A stretch of DNA of 5,097 nucleotides, from the NCBI GenBank assembly GCA_023231075.1, contig JALNWC010000234.1, positions 1-5,097 of the forward strand, given 5' to 3'. Shown here piece after piece: positions 1 to 5,097 of this stretch (positions are counted from its first letter, which is position 1; each line of letters opens with the position of its first letter). The stretch is from Rhodoferax sp. (GTDB taxonomy: Bacteria; Pseudomonadota; Gammaproteobacteria; Burkholderiales; Burkholderiaceae_C). The notes beneath the pieces are model-generated. The model had not been told where the DNA came from and did not search any database. It saw only the letters and a list, made by a program, of their open reading frames with translations. The translations under genes were made by a program, and so were the position numbers.

Positions 1-41
1 ACCGACACCTTGTTCCCTTTTCAACCTCATCTGGAGTCCCT

Positions 42-605
42 ATGTCCCTGATCAACACGCAAGTTCCCGAATTCAAAACCCAAGCTTTCCACAACGGCAA
101 ATTCGTTGAAGTCAGCAACGAAAGCATGAAGGGCAAGTGGTCGGTCGTGATCTTCATGCCGGCTGCCTTCACCTTCAACTGCCCCACCGAAGTCGAAGAC
201 GCGGCCGACCACTACGCCGAGTTCCAGAAGGTCGGCGCGGAAGTCTATGTGGTGACCACCGACACCCATTTCTCGCACAAGGTCTGGCACGAGACCTCGC
301 CCGCCGTGGGCAAGGCCAGGTTCCCGCTGGTGGGCGACCCGACCCACACCTTGACCAACGCCTTTGGTGTGCACATCCCCGAAGAAGGCCTGGCACTGCG
401 CGGCACCTTCGTGATCAACCCGGACGGCATCATCAAGACCATGGAAGTGCACGACAACGCGATTGCCCGCGACGTCAAGGAAACCCTGCGCAAGCTGCAC
501 GCAGCCCAGTACGTGGCGGCGCACCCCAGTGAAGTTTGCCCCGCCAGGTGGAACGACGGCGCCAAGACCATTGCCCCGTCGATCGACCTGGTCGGCAAAA
601 TCTAA
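42..605 (+). CDS. ahpC: Alkyl hydroperoxide reductase subunit C (2-Cys peroxiredoxin)
   Basis: Cytoplasmic typical 2-Cys peroxiredoxin that reduces H2O2, organic hydroperoxides and peroxynitrite and is itself re-reduced by AhpF. The 187-residue product has the same length as E. coli AhpC and is colinear with it as I recall that sequence, from the MSLINT start to the DLVGKI end. The peroxidatic site fits PxxxTxxC, with Pro40, Thr44 and Cys47. Arg120, in the LRGTF segment, matches the active-site arginine of the family. The resolving cysteine is Cys166 in EVCPARW. A GGAG at 33-36, five bases before the ATG, fixes the start. The residue before Cys47 is Asn (FNCPTE) where the enterobacterial protein has Val; I recall this form from Comamonadaceae. 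The gene lies 163 bp upstream of ahpF on the same strand. OxyR control is usual for the family, but only 41 bp of upstream DNA is visible and no OxyR site can be judged. Confidence 0.97.
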   Translation: MSLINTQVPEFKTQAFHNGKFVEVSNESMKGKWSVVIFMPAAFTFNCPTEVEDAADHYAEFQKVGAEVYVVTTDTHFSHKVWHETSPAVGKARFPLVGDPTHTLTNAFGVHIPEEGLALRGTFVINPDGIIKTMEVHDNAIARDVKETLRKLHAAQYVAAHPSEVCPARWNDGAKTIAPSIDLVGKI

Positions 606-619
606 GAAACGCAGTTTCA

Positions 620-647
620 GCTGAGCCGGGCATGACCCCGGCTCAGC
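620..647 (+). terminator. Strong hairpin after ahpC, without a U-tract
   Basis: A perfect 11-bp GC-rich stem (GCTGAGCCGGG at 620-630 pairing with CCCGGCTCAGC at 637-647) with a six-base loop begins 15 bases after the ahpC stop codon. No run of T follows, so it is not a canonical intrinsic terminator. It could act as a partial terminator, or as a 3' stabiliser or processing stop that keeps ahpC transcript above ahpF transcript. The structure is directly visible; its role is inferred. Confidence 0.55.
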
Positions 648-719
648 CCCTGGCAACACTTCTGGCGGACTCAAGAGGTTCGCCAGTTCGTTTCTGGCCT
701 CACCCGCCCATTCATTTGG

Positions 720-748
720 TTGAGGCCGGTTCTCAAAGTCGCTTAAAT
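720..748 (+). promoter_or_regulatory. Candidate sigma-70 promoter for ahpF
   Basis: TTGAGG (720-725) and TTAAAT (743-748) are separated by exactly 17 bp, and each matches its consensus at 4 of 6 positions. A small inverted repeat, TTGAG (720-724) with CTCAA (732-736), overlaps the -35 box. Transcription would start near 755, leaving a very short leader before the ahpF ATG. This would give ahpF its own expression in addition to read-through from ahpC. The matches are modest and chance is possible. Confidence 0.35.
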
Positions 749-751
749 AGT

Positions 752-767
752 ACGAAAGAACGAAAGA
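752..767 (+). repeat. Perfect tandem 8-bp repeat at the ahpF ribosome-binding region
   Basis: ACGAAAGA occurs twice head to tail (752-759 and 760-767), ending one base before the ahpF ATG. No GGAG-type Shine-Dalgarno is present. The only purine-rich candidates are the GAAAGA blocks inside the repeat, and only the upstream one (754-759) sits at a workable distance from the start codon. This suggests weaker initiation for ahpF than for ahpC, which has GGAG. Confidence 0.6.
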
Positions 768-768
768 T

Positions 769-2334
769 ATGTTGGACGAATCCCTCAAGACACAACTGGG
801 CGCTTACCTGGAGCGCGTGCAACAGCCTTTCGAGATCGTGGCTTCGTTAGACGACTCCGAGAACGCCCGCGACATGCTTTCGCTGCTGCAGACCATCCAG
901 GGCCTGCGCAGCGACAAGATCACGCTCAAAGTCGACGGCCATGACGCACGCAAGCCGTCGTTCAGCCTGCAGCGCATCGGCAGCACCAGCAGTCTGCGCT
1001 TTGCCGGCCTGCCGCTGGGTCATGAATTCACCTCGCTGGTGCTGGCGCTGTTGTGGACCGGCGGCCACCCGCCCAAGGTCGAGCCGGACCTGATCGAGCA
1101 GATCAAGGCTTTGGATGGCGACTTCAATTTTGAGGTCTACATGTCGCTGAGCTGCCACAACTGCCCCGACGTGGTGCAGGCGCTCGCGCTCATGGCCGTG
1201 CTCAATCCCAAGGTCAAGACCGTGATCATCGAAGGCGGCGCCTTCCAGGACGAAGTCAATGCGCGCCAGGTGATGGCGGTGCCGATGGTGTTTTTGAATG
1301 GCCAGATGTTCCACTCGGGCCGCCTCTTGCTGGAAGAAGTTGTGGCCAAGCTTGACACCGGCGCAGCGGCCCGCGACGCCGCCAAACTGAGCGCACGGGC
1401 GCCGTATGACGTGTTGATTGTGGGCGGTGGCCCGGCGGGTGCCGCCGCTGCGGTGTACGCCGCGCGCAAAGGCATTCGCACCGGCATTGTCGCCGAGCGT
1501 TTTGGCGGCCAGGTCAATGACACCATGGCCATCGAGAACTATGTCTCGGTGCTGGCAACCGACGGCCCCAAATTTGCCGCGGCACTCGAAGCCCATGTGC
1601 GCGCTTACGAGGTCGAGATCATGAACTTGCAGCGCGCCGACAAGCTGATCCCGGCCGCCCAGCCGCATGGCCTGATCGAAATCCAGTTGGCCAATGGCGG
1701 TAGCCTGAAGAGCAAGGCCGTGATTCTGAGCACCGGTGCGCGCTGGCGCAATGTCAATGTGCCCGGCGAGCAGGAGTACAAAAACAAGGGTGTGGCCTAC
1801 TGCCCGCACTGCGACGGGCCTCTGTTCAAGGGCAAGGACGTGGCGGTGATCGGCGGTGGCAACTCCGGCATCGAGGCCGCCATCGACCTCGCAGGCGTGG
1901 TCAAACAGGTCACCGTGATCGAGTTCATGCCTGAACTCAAGGCCGACGCGGTGCTGGTCAAAAAGCTGCACAGCCTGCCCAATGTGACAGTCCATACCCG
2001 CGCCCAAACCACCGAGATCACCGGTGCCGACGGCAAGGTCAACGGCCTGCGCTACAAAGACCGCGCCAGCAACACCGAGCACCTGGTGCCGCTGCAAGGT
2101 GTCTTTGTGCAAATCGGCCTGGTGCCCAACACCGAATGGCTCAAGGGCACGCTGGAACTCTCAAAGCACGGCGAAATCGTGGTCGACGCGCGCGGCCAGA
2201 CCTCGCTGCCGGGGGTGTTTGCCGCCGGCGACGCCACCACCGTGCCGTTCAAGCAGATCATCATCGCCGCTGGTGATGGCGCCAAGGCGGCCCTGGGCGC
2301 GTTTGACCACCTGATGCGCATGCCCGTGGCGTAA
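769..2334 (+). CDS. ahpF: Alkyl hydroperoxide reductase subunit F (NADH:peroxiredoxin reductase)
   Basis: Flavoprotein disulfide reductase that moves electrons from NADH via FAD and two dithiol centres to AhpC. The 521 residues equal E. coli AhpF in length. The N-terminal tandem thioredoxin-fold domain (about 1-200) carries the redox centre C129-H-N-C132, which reduces AhpC. The thioredoxin-reductase-like part follows: the FAD-binding GGGPAG at 219-224 after DVLIV, the catalytic C345-P-H-C348 in YCPHCDGP, the NAD-binding GGGNSG at 362-367, and the C-terminal FAD motif GVFAAGD at 482-488. All catalytic cysteines are at their E. coli positions. The second glycine of the FAD motif replaces the Ser of E. 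coli, and Ala489 replaces a non-catalytic Cys; neither should affect function. The ATG is chosen because it gives the exact family N-terminus, although the Shine-Dalgarno is poor (GAAAGA only). The partner ahpC is immediately upstream and the 3' end faces the convergent ATPase gene. Confidence 0.97.
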   Translation: MLDESLKTQLGAYLERVQQPFEIVASLDDSENARDMLSLLQTIQGLRSDKITLKVDGHDARKPSFSLQRIGSTSSLRFAGLPLGHEFTSLVLALLWTGGHPPKVEPDLIEQIKALDGDFNFEVYMSLSCHNCPDVVQALALMAVLNPKVKTVIIEGGAFQDEVNARQVMAVPMVFLNGQMFHSGRLLLEEVVAKLDTGAAARDAAKLSARAPYDVLIVGGGPAGAAAAVYAARKGIRTGIVAERFGGQVNDTMAIENYVSVLATDGPKFAAALEAHVRAYEVEIMNLQRADKLIPAAQPHGLIEIQLANGGSLKSKAVILSTGARWRNVNVPGEQEYKNKGVAYCPHCDGPLFKGKDVAVIGGGNSGIEAAIDLAGVVKQVTVIEFMPELKADAVLVKKLHSLPNVTVHTRAQTTEITGADGKVNGLRYKDRASNTEHLVPLQGVFVQIGLVPNTEWLKGTLELSKHGEIVVDARGQTSLPGVFAAGDATTVPFKQIIIAAGDGAKAALGAFDHLMRMPVA

Positions 2335-2346
2335 GCCAACAGTTCG

Positions 2347-2361
2347 GCGCCAGGCTGGCGC
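2347..2361. terminator. Short hairpin between the convergent ahpF and ATPase genes
   Basis: GCGCCA (2347-2352) and TGGCGC (2356-2361) form a 6-bp GC stem around a 3-base loop, 12 bases after the ahpF stop and 15 bases beyond the ATPase stop. It is symmetric and so readable from both strands, but has no T-run on either side. It is the only terminator-like structure I see in the 42-bp gap. Confidence 0.25.
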
Positions 2362-2376
2362 GGGATGGGCCTGGCC

Positions 2377-3582
2377 TCAGGCGGCCTCAAACCAGGTTTG
2401 CAGGGGCAAACCCCCTGTGCCCAGCACCAGGGGTCGACAAGTTGGATTGAGCTTGCAAAAGGCATCCAGTCCTTTCACATTGCCAGGGTTTTGCCCGCTT
2501 TTCACCTCGAAAGCAAACAACTCCCCCCGGTGGCGCAGCACGTAATCGACCTCGTTGCTACCGTCGCGCCAGTAGTGAATCAGGGGCTGCGTGCTGCTGT
2601 GCTCCAGATGGCGCGCCAGCAACTCGGCACCCACAGCACTTTCCGTCATGCGCCCCCAGAGCTCGGGTGTGGCGCGCAAGTCATCGATGCCAAACCCCTC
2701 AAACATCGCATTCACCCCCATCAGTGCGGTGTTGAAAACCTGCAGTTTCGGGCTGGAGCCACGCTGGCGTACCGCTTGACCAGAATACTTTTGCAGTCCG
2801 CACACCATGCCCGCCCCTTCAAGCAATTCGAGATAGTGGGCCAGCGTGGTGGTGTTGCCTGCGCCCTCAAGTTGACCCAACATTTTTTGGTAACTCAACT
2901 CTTGCCCGCTGTAGCGACAAGCCAGGTCAAACACCCGGCGCAACAAGGCCGGCTTTTGCACCGGACTCATCATCAAGACGTCTTTGCTGATCGTGGTTTC
3001 AATCAGCGCATCGCGCACATACGCGGCCCAGCGCGCGGCATCGCCTACCAGGCTTGCCGCGCCGGGATAACCGCCAAAGTAAATAAACTGGTCCAGCGTG
3101 AAGCCAAAGGCTTGTTGCATTTCCAAAAAGGTCCAGTGCCCCATGCGCGTCATCTCAAAACGTCCGGCCATGCTTTCGGTCAAGCCGCGCGAGATCAGCA
3201 AGGGCGCAGAGCCAAGAACGACCACCCGGACATCGCGCCCCAGGTGCGTGTCTTCGTCCCACAGGCGCTTGACCTCTTCGGTCCAGCCGGGTAATTTTTG
3301 GACTTCGTCCAGCACCAGAATGCAGCACCCCGCCTGGGTGGCCAGCGCGCGCGCTGTTTCCCATTGGATCTTGAGCCAACTGCCCCCCACCAGACCCGGG
3401 TTATCGGCACTGACGCTGTGCTGGGCGATGACCTTGCCAGGCACATTGGCCAGCATCGACAAGGCCTGCCGCACCAGCGTCGTTTTGCCCACCTGACGGG
3501 GCCCTGCGAGGACCTGCAGGAAGCGGCGAGGCTCTTGCAGGCGAGCGAAAAAAGGGGTCAAGGCAGCGCGGCGGATGTCCAT
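2377..3582 (-). CDS. AAA_14/DUF4143-family ATPase, function unknown
   Basis: P-loop ATPase of 401 residues with the domain order of the AAA_14 plus DUF4143 family, whose cellular role is not settled. Walker A is GPRQVGKT (27-34), and Walker B is ILVLDE (88-93) followed by VQKLPGW. A sensor-like VVVLGSAPLL (120-129) precedes ESMAGRFE (136-143), which carries a family-typical arginine. FGGYPGA (169-175) and the segment ending in D201 lead into a stretch (about 211-266) that reads like a winged helix-turn-helix. The C-terminal part has E344-V-D346 and E359-V-K361, resembling a PD-(D/E)XK nuclease-like core. The usual Asp in the PKLxxxD segment appears as Asn284. No signal peptide or membrane segment is visible. 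The Shine-Dalgarno is poor, but the start fits the family's MxIxR beginning. The gene stands alone with no partner and is driven from an AT-rich promoter with tandem palindromes, suggesting acquisition and self-contained regulation. Family assignment is firm; function is open. Confidence 0.9.
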   Translation of the reverse strand: MDIRRAALTPFFARLQEPRRFLQVLAGPRQVGKTTLVRQALSMLANVPGKVIAQHSVSADNPGLVGGSWLKIQWETARALATQAGCCILVLDEVQKLPGWTEEVKRLWDEDTHLGRDVRVVVLGSAPLLISRGLTESMAGRFEMTRMGHWTFLEMQQAFGFTLDQFIYFGGYPGAASLVGDAARWAAYVRDALIETTISKDVLMMSPVQKPALLRRVFDLACRYSGQELSYQKMLGQLEGAGNTTTLAHYLELLEGAGMVCGLQKYSGQAVRQRGSSPKLQVFNTALMGVNAMFEGFGIDDLRATPELWGRMTESAVGAELLARHLEHSSTQPLIHYWRDGSNEVDYVLRHRGELFAFEVKSGQNPGNVKGLDAFCKLNPTCRPLVLGTGGLPLQTWFEAA

Positions 3583-3590
3583 TTGCTAAA

Positions 3591-3632
3591 TTACTCAATG
3601 TATTGAGATATTTTACTCAATACGATGAGTAA
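3591..3632 (-). promoter_or_regulatory. Two tandem palindromic operator-like sites before the ATPase gene
   Basis: Two 22-bp units (3591-3612 and 3613-3634) are identical at 16 of 22 positions, both starting TTACTCAAT. Each contains the palindrome TTACTCA-N6-TGAGTAA: perfect at 3613-3632, and with two changes in the right arm (TGAGATA) at 3591-3610. The 22-bp spacing puts both on the same face of the helix. The sites overlap the predicted ATPase promoter, as expected for a dimeric repressor binding cooperatively. The symmetry is seen directly; the regulator is unknown, and autoregulation by the ATPase is one possibility. Confidence 0.65.
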
Positions 3633-3638
3633 TTGTAA
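3610..3638 (-). promoter_or_regulatory. Predicted promoter of the ATPase gene
   Basis: On the minus strand, TTACAA (3633-3638, 3 of 6 to the -35 consensus) and TAAAAT (3610-3615, 5 of 6 to the -10 consensus) are separated by exactly 17 bp. Transcription would start near 3603, about 20 bases before the ATG. The perfect palindrome at 3613-3632 fills the spacer between the boxes, and the second palindrome covers the -10 edge and start site. The -10 is convincing and the -35 weak, which suits a regulated promoter. Confidence 0.5.
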
Positions 3639-3712
3639 TTTGCGTCGACACAGGGTCTTGTTGACGGCTTGCACGGTCGCTCTGGCGGCTCGGCGCCACA
3701 GGCGGAGTCGAA

Positions 3713-3718
3713 TAAAAT
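3713..3718 (+). promoter_or_regulatory. Candidate -10 box of the valS promoter
   Basis: TAAAAT matches the sigma-70 -10 consensus at 5 of 6 positions and lies about 90 bases before the valS ATG. No good -35 is present 16-18 bp upstream (TCGGCG at 17 bp). A good -35-like TTGACG at 3661-3666 lacks a matching -10, so it is not paired with this box. The predicted start near 3725 would leave a leader of about 80 bases containing the two inverted repeats that follow. Confidence 0.4.
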
Positions 3719-3740
3719 GCATGCCTTTCAGCCTCCACAC

Positions 3741-3755
3741 CAGCCATTCCGGCTG
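3741..3755 (+). other. Small hairpin in the valS leader
   Basis: CAGCC (3741-3745) and GGCTG (3751-3755) form a 5-bp stem with a 5-base loop, ATTCC. It ends one base before the larger inverted repeat at 3757-3788, so the two could form consecutive hairpins in the valS leader RNA. It is short enough to arise by chance. Confidence 0.3.
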
Positions 3756-3756
3756 A

Positions 3757-3788
3757 TTGCATCAAAGCCACAACCGTCCTTGATGCAA
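3757..3788 (+). repeat. 9-bp inverted repeat just upstream of valS
   Basis: TTGCATCAA (3757-3765) is the exact reverse complement of TTGATGCAA (3780-3788), with a 14-base spacer. The downstream arm ends 17 bases before the valS start codon, so the repeat could fold as a leader hairpin near the ribosome-binding region or act as a protein-binding site. The loop has no U-run after it, which argues against a terminator. No T-box features are apparent. Confidence 0.5.
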
Positions 3789-3805
3789 AGAACACCTAAG
3801 CCACC

Positions 3806-5097
3806 ATGACCAACACCAACGAGCAACCCGGCCTGAACAGCCTGTCCAAATCCTTCGAGCCCGCTGCGCTGGAAGCGCATTGGGGGCCCGAGTGGGAGAA
3901 GCGCGGTTACGGCATCGCCGGCGCCCGGGGAACTGGCCAAGCCAGTGCCGAGGCTGCTGCGCGCGGTGACAACTTCAGCATCCAGCTGCCGCCGCCCAAC
4001 GTGACCGGCACCCTGCACATGGGCCATGCGTTCAACCAGACCATCATGGACAGCCTGACGCGCTACCACCGCATGCGGGGCTTCAACACCGCCTGGATTC
4101 CGGGCACCGACCACGCCGGCATTGCCACGCAAATCGTGGTCGAGCGCCAGTTGCAGGCGCAGGGCATCAGCCGCCACGACATGGGGCCAACCCCGGCCGA
4201 GGCGCGCAAGAATTTTGTCGCCAAGGTCTGGGAATGGAAAGCTAAGAGTGGAGACACCATCACCACCCAAATGCGCCGCATGGGCGACAGCGTGGACTGG
4301 AGCCGCGAGTACTTCACCATGGACCCCAAGCTGTCCAAAACCGTGACCGAAACCTTTGTGCGCCTGTACGAGCAGGGCCTGATCTACCGTGGCAAGCGCC
4401 TGGTCAACTGGGACCCGGTGCTGATGAGCGCCGTGTCGGACCTGGAGGTGGAAAGCGAAGAGGAAGACGGCAGCCTGTGGCACATCCTGTACCCGTTTGC
4501 CGACGGCCCGCAACTCGTCAACGGTGAGCTGGCCCGGGGCCTGGTCGTGGCCACGACCCGCCCCGAGACCCTGCTCGGCGACGTGGCCGCCATGGTGCAC
4601 CCGGAAGACGAACGCTACGCCCACCTGATCGGCAAACAGGTCACGCTGCCGCTGTCCGGTGAGTCGCCTGCGGCTTGGCGCAGCATCCCGATCATTGCCG
4701 ACGACTATGTCGACAAGGCTTTTGGCACCGGCGTGGTCAAAGTGACGCCGGCGCATGACCAGAACGACTACGCGGTCGGCCAGCGCCACAAGCTGCCGAT
4801 GATTTGCGTGCTGACGCTGGACGCCAAGATCAACGACCAGGCGCCCGCGGCGTACTTGGGGCTGGACCGTTTTGCCGCGCGCAAACAGATCGTCAAGGAC
4901 CTGCAGGCTTTGGATCTGATGGTCGAGATCAAGAAGCACAAACTGATGGTGCCGCGCTGCGCCCGCACCGGCCAGGTCATCGAGCCGATGTTGACCGACC
5001 AGTGGTTTGTCGCCATGAGCAAGGTCAGCGACGCCGACCCGACGGGCAAGAGCATCACCCAAAAGGCCATCGACGCGGTGCAGTCCGGCGAGGTGCG
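3806..5097 (+). CDS. valS: Valine--tRNA ligase, N-terminal part (runs off window)
   Basis: Class I aminoacyl-tRNA synthetase that charges tRNA-Val and edits mischarged threonine. The reading frame is open from 3806 to the window edge, giving 430 codons of a protein that is usually over 900 residues. PPPNV (62-66) leads to the HIGH-type signature HMGH at 71-74, followed by [13 protein letters not shown]. The CP1 editing domain shows TTRPET (250-255), [11 protein letters not shown] (258-268) and TPAHDQNDY (314-322). The KMSKS loop, anticodon domain and C-terminal coiled coil lie beyond the window. An in-frame TAA at 3797-3799 makes this ATG the furthest upstream start, and no in-frame ATG follows before codon 72, inside HMGH. 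The Shine-Dalgarno is weak (TAAG at 3797-3800). Residues 37-56 form a Gly/Ala-rich linker before the Rossmann core, a form I recall from Comamonadaceae. The gene diverges from the ATPase. Confidence 0.97.
   Translation, partial: MTNTNEQPGLNSLSKSFEPAALEAHWGPEWEKRGYGIAGARGTGQASAEAAARGDNFSIQLPPPNVTGTLHMGHAFNQTIMDSLTRYHRMRGFNTAWIPGTDHAGIATQIVVERQLQAQGISRHDMGPTPAEARKNFVAKVWEWKAKSGDTITTQMRRMGDSVDWSREYFTMDPKLSKTVTETFVRLYEQGLIYRGKRLVNWDPVLMSAVSDLEVESEEEDGSLWHILYPFADGPQLVNGELARGLVVATTRPETLLGDVAAMVHPEDERYAHLIGKQVTLPLSGESPAAWRSIPIIADDYVDKAFGTGVVKVTPAHDQNDYAVGQRHKLPMICVLTLDAKINDQAPAAYLGLDRFAARKQIVKDLQALDLMVEIKKHKLMVPRCARTGQVIEPMLTDQWFVAMSKVSDADPTGKSITQKAIDAVQSGEV

Noticed and set aside
27..788. 253-codon open frame on the minus strand opposite ahpC
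   Set aside because: Antisense to ahpC, with no recognisable domain. It would also begin inside ahpF and cross the structured ahpC-ahpF spacer.
847..2112. 421-codon open frame on the minus strand opposite ahpF
   Set aside because: Antisense to a full-length ahpF with all catalytic motifs. The translation has no motif and a skewed composition typical of such shadows.
2890..2900. TAACTCAACT inside the ATPase gene as a third operator half-site
   Set aside because: It is only a partial match to TTACTCAAT, has no partner arm, and lies within conserved coding sequence.
2365..3294. 309-codon plus-strand open frame opposite the ATPase gene
   Set aside because: The minus-strand ATPase has intact Walker A and B and family motifs, whereas the plus-strand product shows none.
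3591..3634. Tandem repeats as a CRISPR fragment, iteron origin or transposon end
   Set aside because: There are only two units, abutting with no spacers. No cas, rep or transposase gene is present, and I found no matching copy at the other end of the ATPase gene. A promoter-embedded operator fits better.
3661..3666. TTGACG as a -35 box for valS
   Set aside because: A good -35 match, but the DNA 15-18 bp downstream (CTGGCGGCT region) is GC-rich with nothing resembling a -10.
3720..3805. T-box riboswitch before valS
   Set aside because: The leader is short, has no terminator/antiterminator pair and no recognisable T-box sequence. T-boxes are not expected in Betaproteobacteria.
3728..5062. 444-codon open frame on the minus strand opposite valS
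   Set aside because: It lies antisense to an unmistakable ValRS with conserved motifs. Its product is His/Val/Gly-rich without recognisable domains, as expected of an antisense shadow in GC-rich coding DNA.

Overview
This window looks like chromosomal DNA from a Betaproteobacterium, most likely Burkholderiales in or near the Comamonadaceae (Rhodoferax/Polaromonas/Acidovorax-like). That placement rests on GC-rich coding sequence with strong G/C preference at third codon positions, the style of the AhpC and ValRS proteins as I remember them from that group, and a TAAAAT-type -10 before valS. It was made by recall and reading, not by a database search.

Layout, left to right. (1) Positions 42-2334 (+): the alkyl hydroperoxide reductase pair ahpC and ahpF, both full length and intact. 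They are separated by 163 bp that holds a strong 11-bp hairpin, a plausible second promoter and a perfect tandem 8-bp repeat directly before the ahpF ATG. (2) Positions 2377-3582 (-): a stand-alone AAA_14/DUF4143-type ATPase, convergent with ahpF and only 42 bp away. (3) Positions 3583-3805: a divergent intergenic region. Its ATPase-proximal part is AT-rich and carries two tandem 22-bp units, each a palindrome of the form TTACTCA-N6-TGAGTAA, placed across a predicted ATPase promoter. Its valS-proximal part holds a -10-like box and two adjacent inverted repeats in the presumed valS leader. (4) Positions 3806-5097 (+): the first 430 codons of valS, which runs off the window.

AhpC and AhpF form one functional unit. 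AhpF passes electrons from NADH through FAD and its two CXXC centres to AhpC, which reduces H2O2, organic peroxides and peroxynitrite. ValS is a housekeeping aminoacyl-tRNA synthetase. The ATPase has no visible functional link to either neighbour and has its own tightly organised promoter/operator, so it reads as a self-regulated accessory gene lodged between two housekeeping loci.

The most interesting signal is the pair of operator-like palindromes at the ATPase promoter. They are 22 bp apart, so on the same face of the helix; one fills the -35/-10 spacer and the other covers the -10 and probable start of transcription. No RNA genes, CRISPR arrays or insertion sequences were seen, and no gene-free stretch exceeds about 225 bp.
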